This document shows positions 1 through 11,450 of a stretch of DNA of 64,000 bases, one piece after another. Source of the DNA: Reticulitermes speratus (taxonomy: Eukaryota > Arthropoda > Insecta > Blattodea > Rhinotermitidae); contig JAJKFL010000002.1 in the NCBI GenBank assembly GCA_021186555.1, positions 27,010,001 to 27,074,000 on the forward strand, written 5' to 3'. Both the position numbers and the translations under genes were made by a program. The notes below the pieces were generated by a model. The model had not been told where the DNA came from and did not search any database. It saw only the letters and a program-made list of their open reading frames with translations. The first letter of the stretch is position 1. The number at the start of each line of letters is the position of its first letter.

Positions 1-312
1 TAAATTAATTTTTAGTTACTTGAAGGAAGTAGAACCTTAAAATGTTTTGTTTTTGCGTTATCGGTATGAATATTTGTGCGATGAAAAACAGTTTATGTGT
101 CCGACACAGCTAACTCCACTCACATTATTCGGAGATGGATACACATTAGGTATTTCATGGGTGTGTTAAGTGTAGTGCTGATACAGAATCTTTAGGATTT
201 CTGGGGTGTCTGCGGCACCTAAAGTGCAATAAACGTTGTTTATAAAATTTCGGACTCTTTAGTTTAGGCATGAGTACTTAGGTTTGGTGCTGCATTACAT
301 ATTTTCTCATGT
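1..312. other. unannotated flank
   Basis: AT-rich sequence with no convincing coding frame or repeat that I recognise. Its right end is the target site of the LINE insertion that follows. Confidence 0.4.
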
Positions 313-331
313 GTTCTCGTCAGCCACAGAG

Positions 332-761
332 GAGGATATTTGGGCCTAAGAGGGACGAGGTAACAGGGGAGTGGAGAAGACTACATGACGAGGAACTTAA
401 TGATCTGTACTCATCACCAAATATTATTCGGGTGATCCAATAAAAAATAATGAGGTGGGCGGGGCGTGTAGCACGTGTGGGTGAGGTGCATACAGGATTT
501 TGGTGGAGAGACCTGAGGGAAGGAGACCACTTGGAAGACCCAGGCGTATATGGGAGGATAATATTAAAATGGATCTTCAAGAAGTAGGATGGGGGGAGGG
601 GCATGGACTGGATTGATATGGCTCAGGATAGGGACAGGTGGCGGGCTTTTGTGAGTACGGTAATGAATTTTCGGGTTCCACAAAACGCGGGGAATTTCTT
701 GACTAGCTGACGACCTGCTAGCTTCTCAAGAAGGACTCTGCTCCATGGAGTTAGTTAGTTA
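332..761 (+). mobile_element. 5'-truncated LINE 3' fragment with perfect 19-bp TSD
   Basis: This is the carboxy-terminal tail of a non-LTR retrotransposon reverse-transcriptase ORF plus its short 3' UTR. Broken reading frames give [22 protein letters not shown] and [12 protein letters not shown]. These resemble the widespread arthropod LINE tail RWAGHVARMGE...[14 protein letters not shown]...DWIDLAQDRDRW. The frame carries a stop just before MRWAG and shifts after the GDHLED segment, so it encodes nothing now. The 3' end is a tandem TTAG tail (about 748-761). The 19-bp sequence at 313-331 (GTTCTCGTCAGCCACAGAG) is repeated exactly at 762-780, so both insertion ends are defined and the copy was truncated at insertion. 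The perfect TSD argues for a fairly recent event. Family placement within LINEs is uncertain. Confidence 0.82.
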
Positions 762-780
762 GTTCTCGTCAGCCACAGAG

Positions 781-1655
781 AACGTAGAATAAGCAGACAA
801 TATGTTATAATATGGACCTGCTCCTTGCCTGGAAAATTTGTCCTTTTGTCTAGGCTTTAAATCTATGCTGCTCTTAACAGTCTAATACAGTTCCTCTACA
901 TGTCGGCCTTTTTCTAATCGCATCATCTGCTGCTTTCTGTTCCTCATTCGTATCTGTATATATTTAATATATATATATATATGTTTATTTCTTTATGTTT
1001 TTCCTTGTTTTCGTATACCATTCTATATTTTCACTGTTTTGTAAACTCTGTGTGTGTGAAATTGTTACTTCACATGACGGGAAGAATATTGGGGGCCTTT
1101 AAGACGGAAGTGCTGAGGAAAATATTGTGACTTGGAGTGGAAGAAAATACAGACAGTTGTTACAAGTACCAAACAAATTAGAATCATTTGTACACACTGT
1201 TTAAAAATACGATTACAACCTTCACTTTCCGCCGGGTTGTATCAATGTTCAGCTTTCTGTAGAGAGGCTGCGACGCACATCAGTGCTGCTGTTTTCATCT
1301 GCTGTACGTAATGCTTTATTCACGGCAGTGAATTGGTCCAGTCTGAGGCCGATTGGTATCTTTGACATCAAGGGCAATTTAATCAAATTTACAGTTTCGT
1401 AAGCACCATGGTATGTGCCTTCACTTTTGTTACTGACTTTTTTTTCCCCCCGTGTTTGCTTTAGCCAGATACACATAACCTTGATATTCAAGCAGTCTAT
1501 TTATGTGTCATGATCTAATGCATTAACATATTACGTTTTGTATTCTTCTTTATTACTTGGCTGTGTGCACTGTAGAAACACCTGAAGGTTGTCCGATTTG
1601 AAAGTACAAAAAGGCTGTCAAATTAGCCATCGCACATTTGGAACTGTGTGGAGGA
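781..1655. other. unannotated stretch
   Basis: Contains an (AT)n microsatellite at about 967-982. An 80-codon minus-strand frame at 1249-1491 has no motif or splice context that I recognise, so it is not called as a gene. Confidence 0.4.
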
Positions 1656-1659
1656 AGAT

Positions 1660-1925
1660 TGTGTTTTTCACCTGTGTTATCAGGGTGATGAAATAAAGGA
1701 TAGTTAGATGAGCATGACTTGTAACGCTCGCCAGGGAGAAATGAGAAATGTGTGTGGAATTTTAGGGAAGGACACCACTTGGGAGTCCTAGGTATAGCTT
1801 AGACGATAATATTAAAATAGATATTAAAGTATAGGATGTTGTGTCAGGATATGGTCCAGTGTCTGGCTCCTATGGACACAGTCCTGAACTCTCAGGCTGT
1901 GTAAAGGCTGATGGATTTATTGACC
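1660..1925 (+). mobile_element. degenerate LINE tail
   Basis: Diverged relative of the tail at 332-761. Shared landmarks are the stretch GGGAAGGACACCACTTGG, then GATAATATTAAAATAGATAT, then a remnant of the 'tcaggatatggtcc' block. There is no usable frame and no visible target duplication. This is an older copy than 332-761. Confidence 0.6.
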
Positions 1926-2423
1926 GGATGAACGACTATCATCTTCTCACTTAGAACTTTATTGGTGTTGGTTATTTATTTAGTTGAGGAAAGCTTAAAA
2001 ATACCACAGCCACATTCGTGACGATACTTTGCTCGAAGAATGCACAGTTACTTCCTTGTCGCCCTGAAAGGCCTGATATCTCTCTTATACGGTAACTGTA
2101 AGTGGTAAAATAGGAGTCCCTGTTTAGTTCCAAAGTCCACCTTCCACTCCATTGTGTTCATTTGATTCATTTCTGTTAGCCTTCTCTGTGAGTTCTGTCA
2201 CAATGGCTGTGTGTTTTCCGATGTGGACTGTCCTTCCTTCTACTTGTGCACTGCTCATTTCTAGCTACTGATCTGATCAGATCAAATACATTTTTCGTGG
2301 TGTTTTTGTAGGGGGACTGTAAATATTAGTCAGTTATGATTCTTGAATTCTTTTTTCGATTTATACTTATACAAATTACGTACGTGAAACTGTCTCCTTT
2401 GCATGATGGACATTATGCCTGTG
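1926..2423. other. unannotated stretch
   Basis: No coding frame or recognisable repeat seen. T-rich sequence between a LINE tail and a dispersed-repeat copy. Confidence 0.35.
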
Positions 2424-2660
2424 GTAATTAACCTTTAAAGCCCAATGTCTACTTAATGTGCCACCATGTTCAACGTTTACAAAATCTGCATTATGACCAC
2501 AGAGTGTCTTTCAGTGTTTTGTGTGGATCTACGAACAAACAGCAATTATTTCCCTGTACAGCCTTAACCGACTGTTCTTTACAATGTGCAGATAGAACGT
2601 GGTTACTGCACGGTACGAACTGAATCTGCAGATATGATTTCAGTTAACAGTGCAAATATG
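2424..2660 (+). repeat. dispersed repeat R3, copy 1
   Basis: One of three related, non-coding copies in this window (others at about 25540-25800 and 37940-38185). Shared landmarks in the same order are CCTTTAAAG near the start, then a TGTTTTGTRTGGAT block, then AACAGCGAATATTTCC-like sequence, then GTTTACTGYRCGGTA, then GAACTGAAT. I do not recognise the family. Length (about 240 bp) and absence of coding potential fit a MITE or SINE-like element. Confidence 0.6.
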
Positions 2661-4427
2661 AAATCGTTTAATCAGCTAAGCAGGTCAATGATTGTCGTTT
2701 TATACTTTATTCTCTAAATACAGTTTTATATCCTGTTGCTGAAGCTTTCAGCTTTTCCCAGTAATTCGCTTTTTTTTTTCACTGTGTGCCAGGTGGAAGG
2801 AACTAAGTTAATGACGGCGTGCTTTTCCTCTTTTATAAATAATTGTGTTCTATTTGCCTCGCGAAGGAGTCACGCAATGTAAATATAAACTTTTCAAAGA
2901 ACATATAACTTTTTATTACACCGTTATTATAGGGTGCTGTTAGTTTATTTTCGTTTCCGTGGAAAGATCACATACACGCGTTGCACAGAAAGGAAGATGA
3001 AATAACGTTTGTTAAATAAATAAACAGCAGTTACAACTTAATTCATTTGCTTTGGTTAACGTGTATTTGTCTTCGTTGGGCTGATCGTGTATGTGAATGA
3101 CCAGCATGCCATACAGAGAACGTTAGAACATCTTTCCACAAGTTTAAGCAGAATTATGAAATTGTTTATTTTTATAACACACATCTTTTATAACGGACTT
3201 TACAAACAATGTGAACGTCGAATTTGGTGAATTCCAATAAACAAGCAGTGAATTAGTCGTACTAACTGCCGTGTTAAATTCAGGTTGTAAAAAAGGAAAC
3301 AATGTCACGTCGCTGTATTTAATACTATTTACCTCCGTGGCGCCGTGTGGTGATAAGGCCTTTTAATGTGAAACAGATAGCTTTATGTATTGCACCGCCT
3401 GTGATATCCGACCACCCACCACACAGAATGGAAGTAAAGGGGGAACAGAAGGTTTTCGTTTTGATACGAGTATGTTAGCCTGTATAATATGAGACTGTTT
3501 ACGATTGGCTTAGTGTTATTCATGAATTTGGACCGTTGGTAGTAGTTACGAACAGGACCAAAAGATGTAAGCAATCATCAACGGTGAGGGTACCTCTGCG
3601 CTATTTGGCGTTACAGTCTCGACCTTTGCGAAAAACGTTACCCAGCTTGTATATTGTGTTATCACAGTGATATCCAAGTGATCCTGTAGGGTATAATAGT
3701 GGATCAGTGGAAGAGCCATCTGTGGAAACGGTACCATGAGGTGAGACTGTCAAAATTTGCCGTTCAGTTTTCGACGTCCTCACACTAGTTTATTATAGAA
3801 TGGTGATAATCAGCAGGGGATCGACATCGTGCCACATTACAATGCAGCTGTGGAGGCCAGTTATCGTGTAATTGTTTCACAGTTAACTTCTAAGTTTGAA
3901 GATCTCCACTGCTCCAAAACAACAGCCTTCTGTTGTTTGAAGATAACTGGTGCATGTAGAACGTTTATTTAAAATTCTGAATATGTAAAGAAACACAAGG
4001 AAAATAATTTATAACTGTGTACTGTGATAGATTCTGAATGAAAGAGATTTGTACTGGAAACTGAAGTACAAGATGTCGCCATTATCGTACTTGGAAGTAT
4101 ATATATATATAATATATATGCGTGTACTCCATTTGAGTACACATTTACATTCTTGCTTTACAAGGAGAAAGAATGAAGTTACGTCTGAGTGGGCCCCCCC
4201 GCCCCGCACCAGTAACCAATCGACAAAGTAGAATATATTCATTTGAAGTGACATGAGTGGTGGACCGCGGGAATTCTCACATAAGCTAACCTCAGGGCTC
4301 ACACCAGTGTGAAAAACACCATCGCCTCTTATTGCAGAACCCCTAGAGCTTTGCGTGGCTGTAGGTCTGCGAAAAGTTCCAACTTTTAATATGGTCACTT
4401 CACAAACTATCAAATAGCGTGCTTTCC
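2661..4427. other. unannotated stretch
   Basis: No recognised gene. It contains an (AT)n repeat at about 4098-4119 and a short C-run near 4195. The overlapping minus-strand frames near 3.4-3.8 kb and 4.0-4.5 kb show no known domain. Confidence 0.4.
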
Positions 4428-4823
4428 TTGATTTCAGGCTTCCGCCGCGATGTTGATGTAATCTGTGGTCTTTTGGGTAATACACGGCGTCGTGTGGTAA
4501 TTATTTACCGACGTTTCGGGACAACGTGTCGGTCCCATCTTCATGGGTCAAGATTCCGAGATGGAAAGATTTCTCACCCTGCCACAGTACAGCATATTGT
4601 GACCTTGAATCCAAACCCCCCCCCCCCCACCCTCATCCTATTGGCCATTGTCACAGCGCACGGCTCCCTACCCCGCCTTGCTGCCAAGTTTCCTTGTCAC
4701 AAGCTTTCTTTCCATCTCGGAATCTTGACCCATGAAGATGGGACCGACACGTTGTCCCGAAACGTCGGTAAATAATTACCACACGACGCCGTGTAATTAC
4801 CCAAAAGACCACAGATTACATTA
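4428..4823. mobile_element. foldback element FB1 with near-identical arms
   Basis: Arms at 4456-4569 and 4707-4821 are reverse complements over about 114 bp and differ by a single inserted base. The 137-bp loop includes a C-run at 4616-4628. The flanks 4408-4427 and 4824-4843 match at 18 of 20 bases (both begin TATCAAATAG) and look like a target duplication, so the element would be 4428-4823. Each arm carries the GAAGAT-stem-GAAACGT motif; in the right arm the stem is GGGAC...GTCCC. A long variable-length TSD fits target-primed retrotransposition better than a cut-and-paste MITE. A link to Penelope-like elements is inference. The arm identity says the duplication is young. Confidence 0.75.
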
Positions 4824-6165
4824 TATCAAATAGTGTGGTTTCCGCGCCTGGTATATATTTGCTTTTTTTCCTGGAGGATAGACCCCATTGATGGACATGT
4901 AGATCCTCATCGCACCTGCTACCGAATTAAACGTCTCTGTAGAAGCCTCTTATTTTATATCCCGGCATCTTTAAGATCCTGGAAATATATGTAGGTGGAA
5001 CTGAACTATGGGTGCTGATCATATAGGTGGAAGCATTTCCGGAACAATAACTTCCGGAACTTCCGTCGGAAAGAAATGTGTACTGCCAGCGATTTCTTTG
5101 GTTGTTACCGCGGTAACGATGTGCCTTAGATGTCTCTCCGTATTATTTCACACGAAACAGTTTCAGACAGCACTACAGAACAATCGTGTATTGAGCTGAT
5201 ATTGCACCGCTGAAGAGGGACATGCGCTGTGAACGTAGCCTACTTCGATTTTCAGATGTTTCATTACGTCTTGCATGCAACTTATGACAAAATTTAATCT
5301 TCACAAGTTTCCCTTCTCTGCATTTTTCATTACTTTGTAAGTTACATAAAGACATTTTGTTTATATTATTGCGTTTTTTTCTCCTAACAAAGACTTGACT
5401 CCGTATTCATCTTTACCTCTTGCTGTGTAGTCCTCTCCCTCCTTTCCCTTCCTAAGACCAAGTTTTGCTATTAGAACTTTGAGGATGATGTTCTTCGGAA
5501 AGGCACGTAGACTATTCCATCATTTTCCTCCACATTGGAATTCTCAACTAGATTCTGGTCGTTCCTTGTATGAATAATTCAGCGGACAATATCAATCCTT
5601 GTCGAATGAGCATTGAAACTTTTTTCATAGAACCAAGCCTTGCTTTTCCGTTATTCTTTATAAGAGGAAAAATTGAAAGGTTTATTCTGGTTCCTATTTT
5701 TCGTCTCTCCTTTTAAACGAATGGATGAAATATCTTATTTCTTTTGTTCAGTAGAGCCATGTAGAATTTTACTTCGAGTCAGGGTACGTGTTCCACCGTG
5801 CAGAGAGTTTGTGCTGTTGGAAATTAGGTTCTTTAGTATAGTCACATTCAAAATGTTGTCATTGGAATGAGTACCAAAAAGAATCACGCTGTTTTATATT
5901 TACTGCCTATGTAAATCACCTTGTTATGTCCCAGCTGTCAAGAACACTTCGAGCTACAGCCGATTGGTACGCTTAGCATGCCATGTGATAAAACATTTGT
6001 GAATATAGGCCTGTTATTTTCAGATGTAATGTTTGCGGATTTCATGGCGGTGAATATGCGACTCTGGGCTTGTGGGTCGTGACACTGACTAGTTACCGGT
6101 GCCTTTCCGGGCGTCCGGCAGTGGTCACCAGATGTCAAGAGTCTGTGACCACGAGTAGCGTGGAT
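4824..6165. other. unannotated stretch
   Basis: Nothing recognised apart from the FB1 target-duplication remnant at its left edge. Short open frames (60-66 codons) show no motif. Confidence 0.4.
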
Positions 6166-6430
6166 AAAGGTAAAGGTACCTTAGGGTTCCAGGAGGATAA
6201 GGCTCCCAGATTTATAGACACTCGGCACATGAAGGTGGTAAGTTTGTCAGCCTTACGCACCGGCCGCCTTTACACCCCAGGCAATATTTCTGGTACTCAT
6301 TTCTGTTAGAGACTGAGTCGACCCCAGGGCCATAGTGCGACCGAAAGGATTATGTCAATGAAAAATTCCAATGACACTATCGGGAATCGAACTCGCGACC
6401 TGCCGGCTTGTAGCGCAGTGCCGTAACCAG
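6166..6430 (-). mobile_element. SINE family A copy
   Basis: Reads on the minus strand. From right to left it holds a tRNA-like B box (GGTTCGAtTCC-type, seen here as GGGAATCGAACTCGCGACC), the block around CTATGGCCCTGGGGTCGACT, the shared central domain (TAAAGGCGGCCGGTGCGT) and the 3' tail TTTACCTTTA. The segment before the tail is shortened relative to the full copy at 9624-9930. The tRNA head is worn and no target duplication was found. A short apparent open frame at 6070-6309 is a by-product of this element. Confidence 0.8.
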
Positions 6431-6789
6431 TGGATACTGTACGCAAGTCGTTCGGGGCTGCAGTGCAACTTCACACAAACACCTCACAGTTCTAACGTTT
6501 AAGTCGGTCAGAAGTTACCGGTCTACAGTCTACAGCTTAATGCAGAGAACTTGAACAGTCACGACAGTTACGAGCAGGTATTCAGGAAACTGTGAAAGCA
6601 GTACTTCAGCATTGCACGTTAAACGTTTATTCCTGCACAAACGTAATGTCCCACAAATTTTTCGTTTTATTTCTAAGTTCCAATTCAATACAAAGTCTAG
6701 TTTGCAGTCATTCAGGATCTAGTAAATGATTCCATGCAGCAGAATAGTGGCAGCTCAACTGCTCAAGATATTCGACGCCTTTCATCGAA
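6431..6789. other. unannotated stretch
   Basis: No coding region or repeat recognised between a SINE and a LINE remnant. Confidence 0.35.
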
Positions 6790-6960
6790 CGTGAAGATTT
6801 ATTACAGTCTTCACAAGAGCGCGCCACTGGTCTGTGTCCAGATTCAGATAAATCTAGTCAACTTGCTGCGCCATAGTTTTTTAGATCCATTTTAATATTA
6901 TCTTCACACCCACTCGTAGATCGTGCAAATGGTCTCTTCCCTGTTGGTTTAAAGGGGTAA
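6790..6960 (-). mobile_element. degenerate LINE tail
   Basis: Minus-strand remnant of the same LINE tail type as 332-761. The stretch ATCCATTTTAATATTATCTT is the reverse complement of the block encoding DNIKMD, and it follows a 'gcgccactggtctgtgtcc' block that corresponds to the AQDRDQWR region. The frame is broken. Confidence 0.6.
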
Positions 6961-7299
6961 ATTCCCATACCAATTTTTTTATTTTGTATTGTCTTAAGTG
7001 AAAATTATAATTTATGTCAAAATGTTGGAATTGCATGCGTAATGTGTATTCTTTACTGTCTTCGGACATCTTCAGTTGTCGGTTTTTATTTGCAGACTTC
7101 CGCAGTACCCGGAATTCTGGATTCTGTTCGGATTGAAGTCTTCGGAATTGGTATATCGGGTCAAATAAGCTCCATTTATTTGATTAGATTATACTGACTT
7201 GACACTGTGGTGCCTTCCTTAAAAAGCTGTTAGTTGCTTATTTAGTTACATGGTCAAAAATATCCAAACCATTGTGTTTAACGTCACCATCGGCCACTA

Positions 7300-7440
7300 C
7301 GTGCATCCAAGCTCTTAAATAGCCTGAAAGTTGATTATCGTGTTCACAAAAGCTTGCCGTTAGACCTTCTAGTAATCCAGTCCAGTCTCCACCCTCATAC
7401 CCTAATTCTGTAACATCAGTTTTAATATTATTTTTCGTTT
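7300..7440 (-). mobile_element. degenerate LINE tail
   Basis: Minus-strand remnant. The reverse complement of AATCCAGTCCAGTCTCCACC and the following bases reads approximately NIKTDVTELGYEGGDWTGL, the DNIKMDL...DWIDL region of the LINE tail type at 332-761. No ends are defined. Confidence 0.6.
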
Positions 7441-8029
7441 CACTCCCTAAACATTCTCATTCATTCATTACTTACATATCATCGACATGTAATGTAGCTC
7501 TGTTAATGTGTCATGTAGAGCAAGACATGTAAATTGCAGTACTGGCAACTAAACTGACAGTTCTTTGTGTACCTTGTAGCTGTTCGATGTAACGTGACTG
7601 TGTGATATATAATACAACAATGTGTATCTATAGCGGGTATAAACCGCAGGACGATGCAAAACTTTCCCTAGCTTTTAAATGAACTAGAATGATGAAACAA
7701 TGATGATTACATGAGAGCTGTCGGAAGTTAAACATTCACAGCAGGTTTGATAGACGGTTTTGGAGCAACAAGGGTTTAAATAATATTCCGAGTGAAAATG
7801 TGTGTGCGTCAGGTATGCTTCCGCACTGTATAGTGTATCAGAACTTGTAATGTTTAAAAGAGTTAAGTATTTCGGTTTTGACAAGAGGTATGATGCGTTC
7901 TGTACGTTTAAAATGTAAGTAGGTCTAACTGTTTATGGCAAAACTGTTTGCTTGCATTACTTTTCTTTTTGATAAACTGATACCCGCATAGATCGCAAAG
8001 ATATTGTCCGCAATGTATGGAACCCAAAG
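7441..8029. other. unannotated stretch
   Basis: No recognised feature. A 66-codon minus-strand frame at 7684-7884 has no motif. Confidence 0.35.
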
Positions 8030-8215
8030 GCTCATTGCAATGTTTACAACAGCCCTTCACTGGTCCCTATACTGAACCACGTTAGTCCACTTTACATTAT
8101 CACACTCTATTTAAGATGCATGTTAATATTCTCCCATCTACACCTTAGTTTTCCAAGTAGCGTTTTCCCTTTAGGTATTCCGACCAAACGTTTGTTTGCT
8201 TTTATTACATCTACC
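8030..8215 (-). mobile_element. degenerate LINE tail
   Basis: Minus-strand copy of the LINE tail type. It contains the antisense of the AQDRDQWR block (TTCACTGGTCCCTATACTGA) followed by antisense of the DNIKMD block (GTTAATATTCTCCCATCTAC). Its right end merges into unrecognised sequence. Confidence 0.6.
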
Positions 8216-9623
8216 GTAACTGCTATATAAAATGCACATCTGATTCTCCTTTATTTAATGAACGCAATATTTTTGTTTGGTGACAAATATCCCTGCTAAT
8301 CGTGAACCTGCTCGTTATACACTTTTATTCAGCTTCCTGTTACTTCTCCCATCTTAAGTTCAAATATTTCCCTTAGCGTAATTCATGTCTTAAGTTTGTT
8401 TCCGTTTCTCTCATTCAAAATTTTGCTTATGTAATTCGATGCCACAAAAATTGTTTACGTTCTATTTTATATAAATGTTGCTGTTGTGGCCCGCTTGAAA
8501 TTAGTGTCATTAAGTTTCTTCGACGATGGGCTTTAGATTTTGTAGCAGTCCGGGTTTTATTGAGGATGACAATTTCAGCAGACAAGGGAAACTTTATTGC
8601 CTTCCGTGATGTTAACTGTTTTTGTGTGGCTTGGGATTCTGTATTTTTCTTTGAGAGAATTTTATTTAATTATTCCTGTTACGGTATGTGACATCCATAG
8701 TAGTTATTCTATGTAGGCTTTCTTCGCTGTCTGTAACGGTTCCATGTTAAAACATGTAAGCTGCGTGAACTTCTTTCTGTGGTGGATGTGCTGGCATTCA
8801 GGTCGATTAGTCTCAACTGGTTTTTGCATTTAAATTTGTATCTTCTTTCAGTGTTTAATTTTATCATGAGCGGGTATCCACTGGGCATGCCACTTTAGTT
8901 GGTATAGTCCTTTAACAATAGTTTCCCGCTGTTTTTTCTCCGTGCACGGATGTGAAAATAAGTTGGGAGAAAGCAACTCTTGAGATCAAGTCACGTGGCC
9001 AGACACGTTCCGCGCACGGTCGGCAAGATAACGCTCCTGTGGCCGGTCTTGGTCCCTTACTGTTAAGGCTAAACCCATAAATTGGTCACATCGTAGTATG
9101 CCTGGTGAAAATCGGATGTGTCCGGTCATATCTGGATATTTCCAAGTGACTGTGGCCATGTCGTTGAAACGAGTATCTCTGAAACTTGCATCTTTAGCTG
9201 CTTTTGTTTTTGCAAATTTAACACCGAAATGTTTACACTGAAGCACTGAAAATACGTCATTTGAAATTGTAAGATGGGTAAATAATACCAGGCTAAGTAA
9301 ATAATGCAATGGGACATAGTCACAACAACTTTGGCCCCCTCCTTCTCGTCCCCAGCAATAGCGATACTTCTGGCACGCGTGTTTCTTTACAGTGGACAGC
9401 ACCTTTACTGCCTGTATTTATTTAAATCGTTATGTGACCAGAAATTTGTACTAAGAGGACTGTAAAATTATACTAAGTTGTCTCAAGAGGTGCTGATGTG
9501 CCCGCTCAGTTATTTTTTGCGATAAGCTCGAATGTTTCAAGTGCTTATTCGATTATTAAAAAAATATACATGTACACAAAATTATTTAAATATATTTATC
9601 TATGTATATATATATATATATAT
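8216..9623. other. unannotated stretch
   Basis: No recognised gene. A 138-codon minus-strand frame at 8986-9402 is the longest here, but its translation matches no family I know and shows no splice-site context. An (AT)n microsatellite at about 9605-9623 forms the insertion site of the SINE that follows. Confidence 0.4.
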
Positions 9624-9930
9624 GGGGCGCGCGGTGGCGTAGTTGGTTGAGGCACTACGCTACAAACCGGAACGACGCAGGTTCGATTCCTGATGGTGTC
9701 ACTGGAATTTTTCATTGACATAATCGTTCCGGTCGCACTATGGCCCTGGGGTCGACTCAGCCTCTAACAGAAATGAGTACCAGGAATCTTTCCTGGGGGG
9801 TAAAGGCGGCCGGTGCGTAGGGCTGACAACCTTACCACCTTCATGTGCCGATTGTCTGAAAAATCTGGGAGCCTCAACCTCCTGGATCCCTAAGGGCCTG
9901 TCAAGGCCTGTAATGGGATTGCTTTACCTT
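9624..9930 (+). mobile_element. SINE family A, full-length copy
   Basis: Best reference copy of family A. The tRNA-derived head has an A box (TGGCGTAGTTGGTTGAGG) and a perfect pol III B box (GGTTCGATTCC). It is followed by a body with CTATGGCCCTGGGGTCGACT, a central domain (TTTCCTGGGGGGTAAAGG, GCGGCCGGTGCG), and the end CTTTACCTT. It sits between two (AT)n tracts, so the insertion split a microsatellite. It does not encode protein; mobilisation would depend on a LINE reverse transcriptase. A functional tRNA is unlikely because the acceptor ends do not pair. Confidence 0.92.
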
Positions 9931-10934
9931 ATATATATATAAATTCAGGTGGGTGGATGCTTCCTTCAGTTATTATCGAAATGGAAGACTTCATTAATTT
10001 TGGTTTGTTTTCGGAGAGCTTTTTTTGGGGTAGTCGATAACCTCCCCATGCGATCGTACACGTACAAGTTGGGAAATGTGTGCTGGCGTAGTAATGCTTT
10101 TTAAATTACCTCGAATACCCTAAGATTTACGGAAGAAGTCAATCGATAAAACTCGTTCTTCATTTTTCTTCTGCATCGTTTGTTCCAAACGTTTCTCGCT
10201 CAAATAACAGTTCCGATATTTAATGAGTTGTGCTCGAAGTATGCGTAGGAATGAGTGTGAAACGTCATGTAAATTTTTCGTTACTTGTATCTGATTTTAA
10301 CCAAAAGGTAGCAGATATTGATAAAACTACCGAATACCAAATTCCTAGAAAATTCTTTCAGCTGTTCTGAAGTATCTTGACGCGTGCAGACGCACAAAGT
10401 GATGGACGGATCGTTTTCAGTAGGCGCTCAGCGGTACTGCAAACGCGCAACAAAGCGGCGTGATTGCGACCTGCTGGCAAAACGACGCATAGCGTCGGTA
10501 AGGATAAGAATTCTCCTAGCGGATGTATGAGCACGGGACTACCTGAACACGGAACTGGAGTGCTGATCGCCCAACCGCGACGACAAAGTCTGTTAAAGCT
10601 GACTCCGTTAGGGTATGCCGTTTCCTGTAATGACCTGGAGAGGCTGTGAAACGAAGCGGCAGGGACTGAAGAAAGTCGCCAAAAACTTTGCTGAAGATAG
10701 CCGAGATTTCAAAACCATAGCCGACTCGACCACGACGTTGTAGGCCTAATGTGTTAACACCGGGTCCCCCGTTGGATCTTCCTAAAGTAAAGTACGATGG
10801 TCGGTGGGAAAATAAATTTATGTGGTCTACAGTTTGGTAAAAAACGATCCTACACTTACGGCGATTATAGCAGGACAATTCGTCGCCGACCGATTATTAT
10901 ATTTTCTGGCGCTGAAGCATAATCTGTGGCTTAT
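9931..10934. other. unannotated stretch, locally GC-richer
   Basis: About 10.4-10.8 kb is noticeably richer in G and C than its surroundings. It carries overlapping open frames (61 codons on plus, 120 codons on minus at 10516-10878). Neither translation has a motif I recognise. It could be an old unclassified repeat. Confidence 0.35.
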
Positions 10935-11450
10935 TAATTTCAAGGTGAGGGTGACGTGCAAACAGTTGTGACACGGTGGCTGATAACACAGATTGCGCGT
11001 TATCAACAGGCAGTACAATATCTCACCCGCGATGTATTTATCCTAATGCCTCAGTTGTGGCAGGGATTGTATGGTAAAGTGGTGGGATGACAGTACTATT
11101 GAATGTAAACTTTTTTTTAATGGCTCGACAGCCCCTTGGGGGCCTAGGCCGCCTCATTTTTCGAGGCTACACGATCACACACACTTTAGACACACCACAC
11201 TCGGTAGGACTCCTCTGGACGAGGGACCAGCTCGTCGCAGAGACCTCTACCTGACAACAAACAACACTCACAAGAGACAGACATCCATGCCCCCGACGGG
11301 ATTCGAACCCACGATCCTAGTAAGCGAGCGGCCGCAGACCCACGCCTTAGACCGCGCGGCCACTGGGATCGGCGAACTTTTGTTACTAGAGGTGAAAATA
11401 AAGAACCCAAAACACATTACATGATTTGTAAGCGTATTTTCTGAGCAGTT
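10935..11450 (+). repeat. dispersed repeat R1, copy 1, split by a SINE
   Basis: Related to 53080-53275. Both contain TTGTGACACGRTGGCTGRTAACACAG-type sequence (about 10965), then AAAGTGGTGGGRT, and, after the SINE here, TGAAAATAAAGAACCCAAAA followed by ATTTTCT-rich sequence. The family-B SINE at 11114-11374 interrupts this copy. The 53-kb copy is continuous there and so acts as an empty-site control. I do not recognise the R1 family; no coding potential is evident. Confidence 0.6.
11114..11374 (-). mobile_element. SINE family B copy
   Basis: Minus-strand tRNA-derived SINE. The head, at the right end, reads CGATCCCAGTGGCCGCGCGG then TCTAAGGCGTGGGTCTGCGG, a tRNA-Leu-like D arm, with B box GGGTTCGAATCCC. 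The body ends at the left in the antisense of the 'cccaaggggctgtcgagcca' block and an A-tail, seen as a T-run. AACTTTT flanks both sides (11107-11113 and 11375-11381) as a likely short target duplication. Apparent open frames of 117 and 132 codons across it are chance products of the SINE. Confidence 0.9.

Noticed and set aside
1249-1491. 80-codon minus-strand frame as an exon
   Set aside because: Reads like an ordinary peptide, but I find no acceptor or donor pair that would make it an exon and no family match.
8986-9402. 138-codon minus-strand frame
   Set aside because: Unrecognised translation with no splice or promoter context; a shifted overlapping frame of similar length suggests chance.
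9624-9700. functional tRNA gene
   Set aside because: A and B boxes are present but the arms do not form a cloverleaf and the segment is joined to a SINE body.
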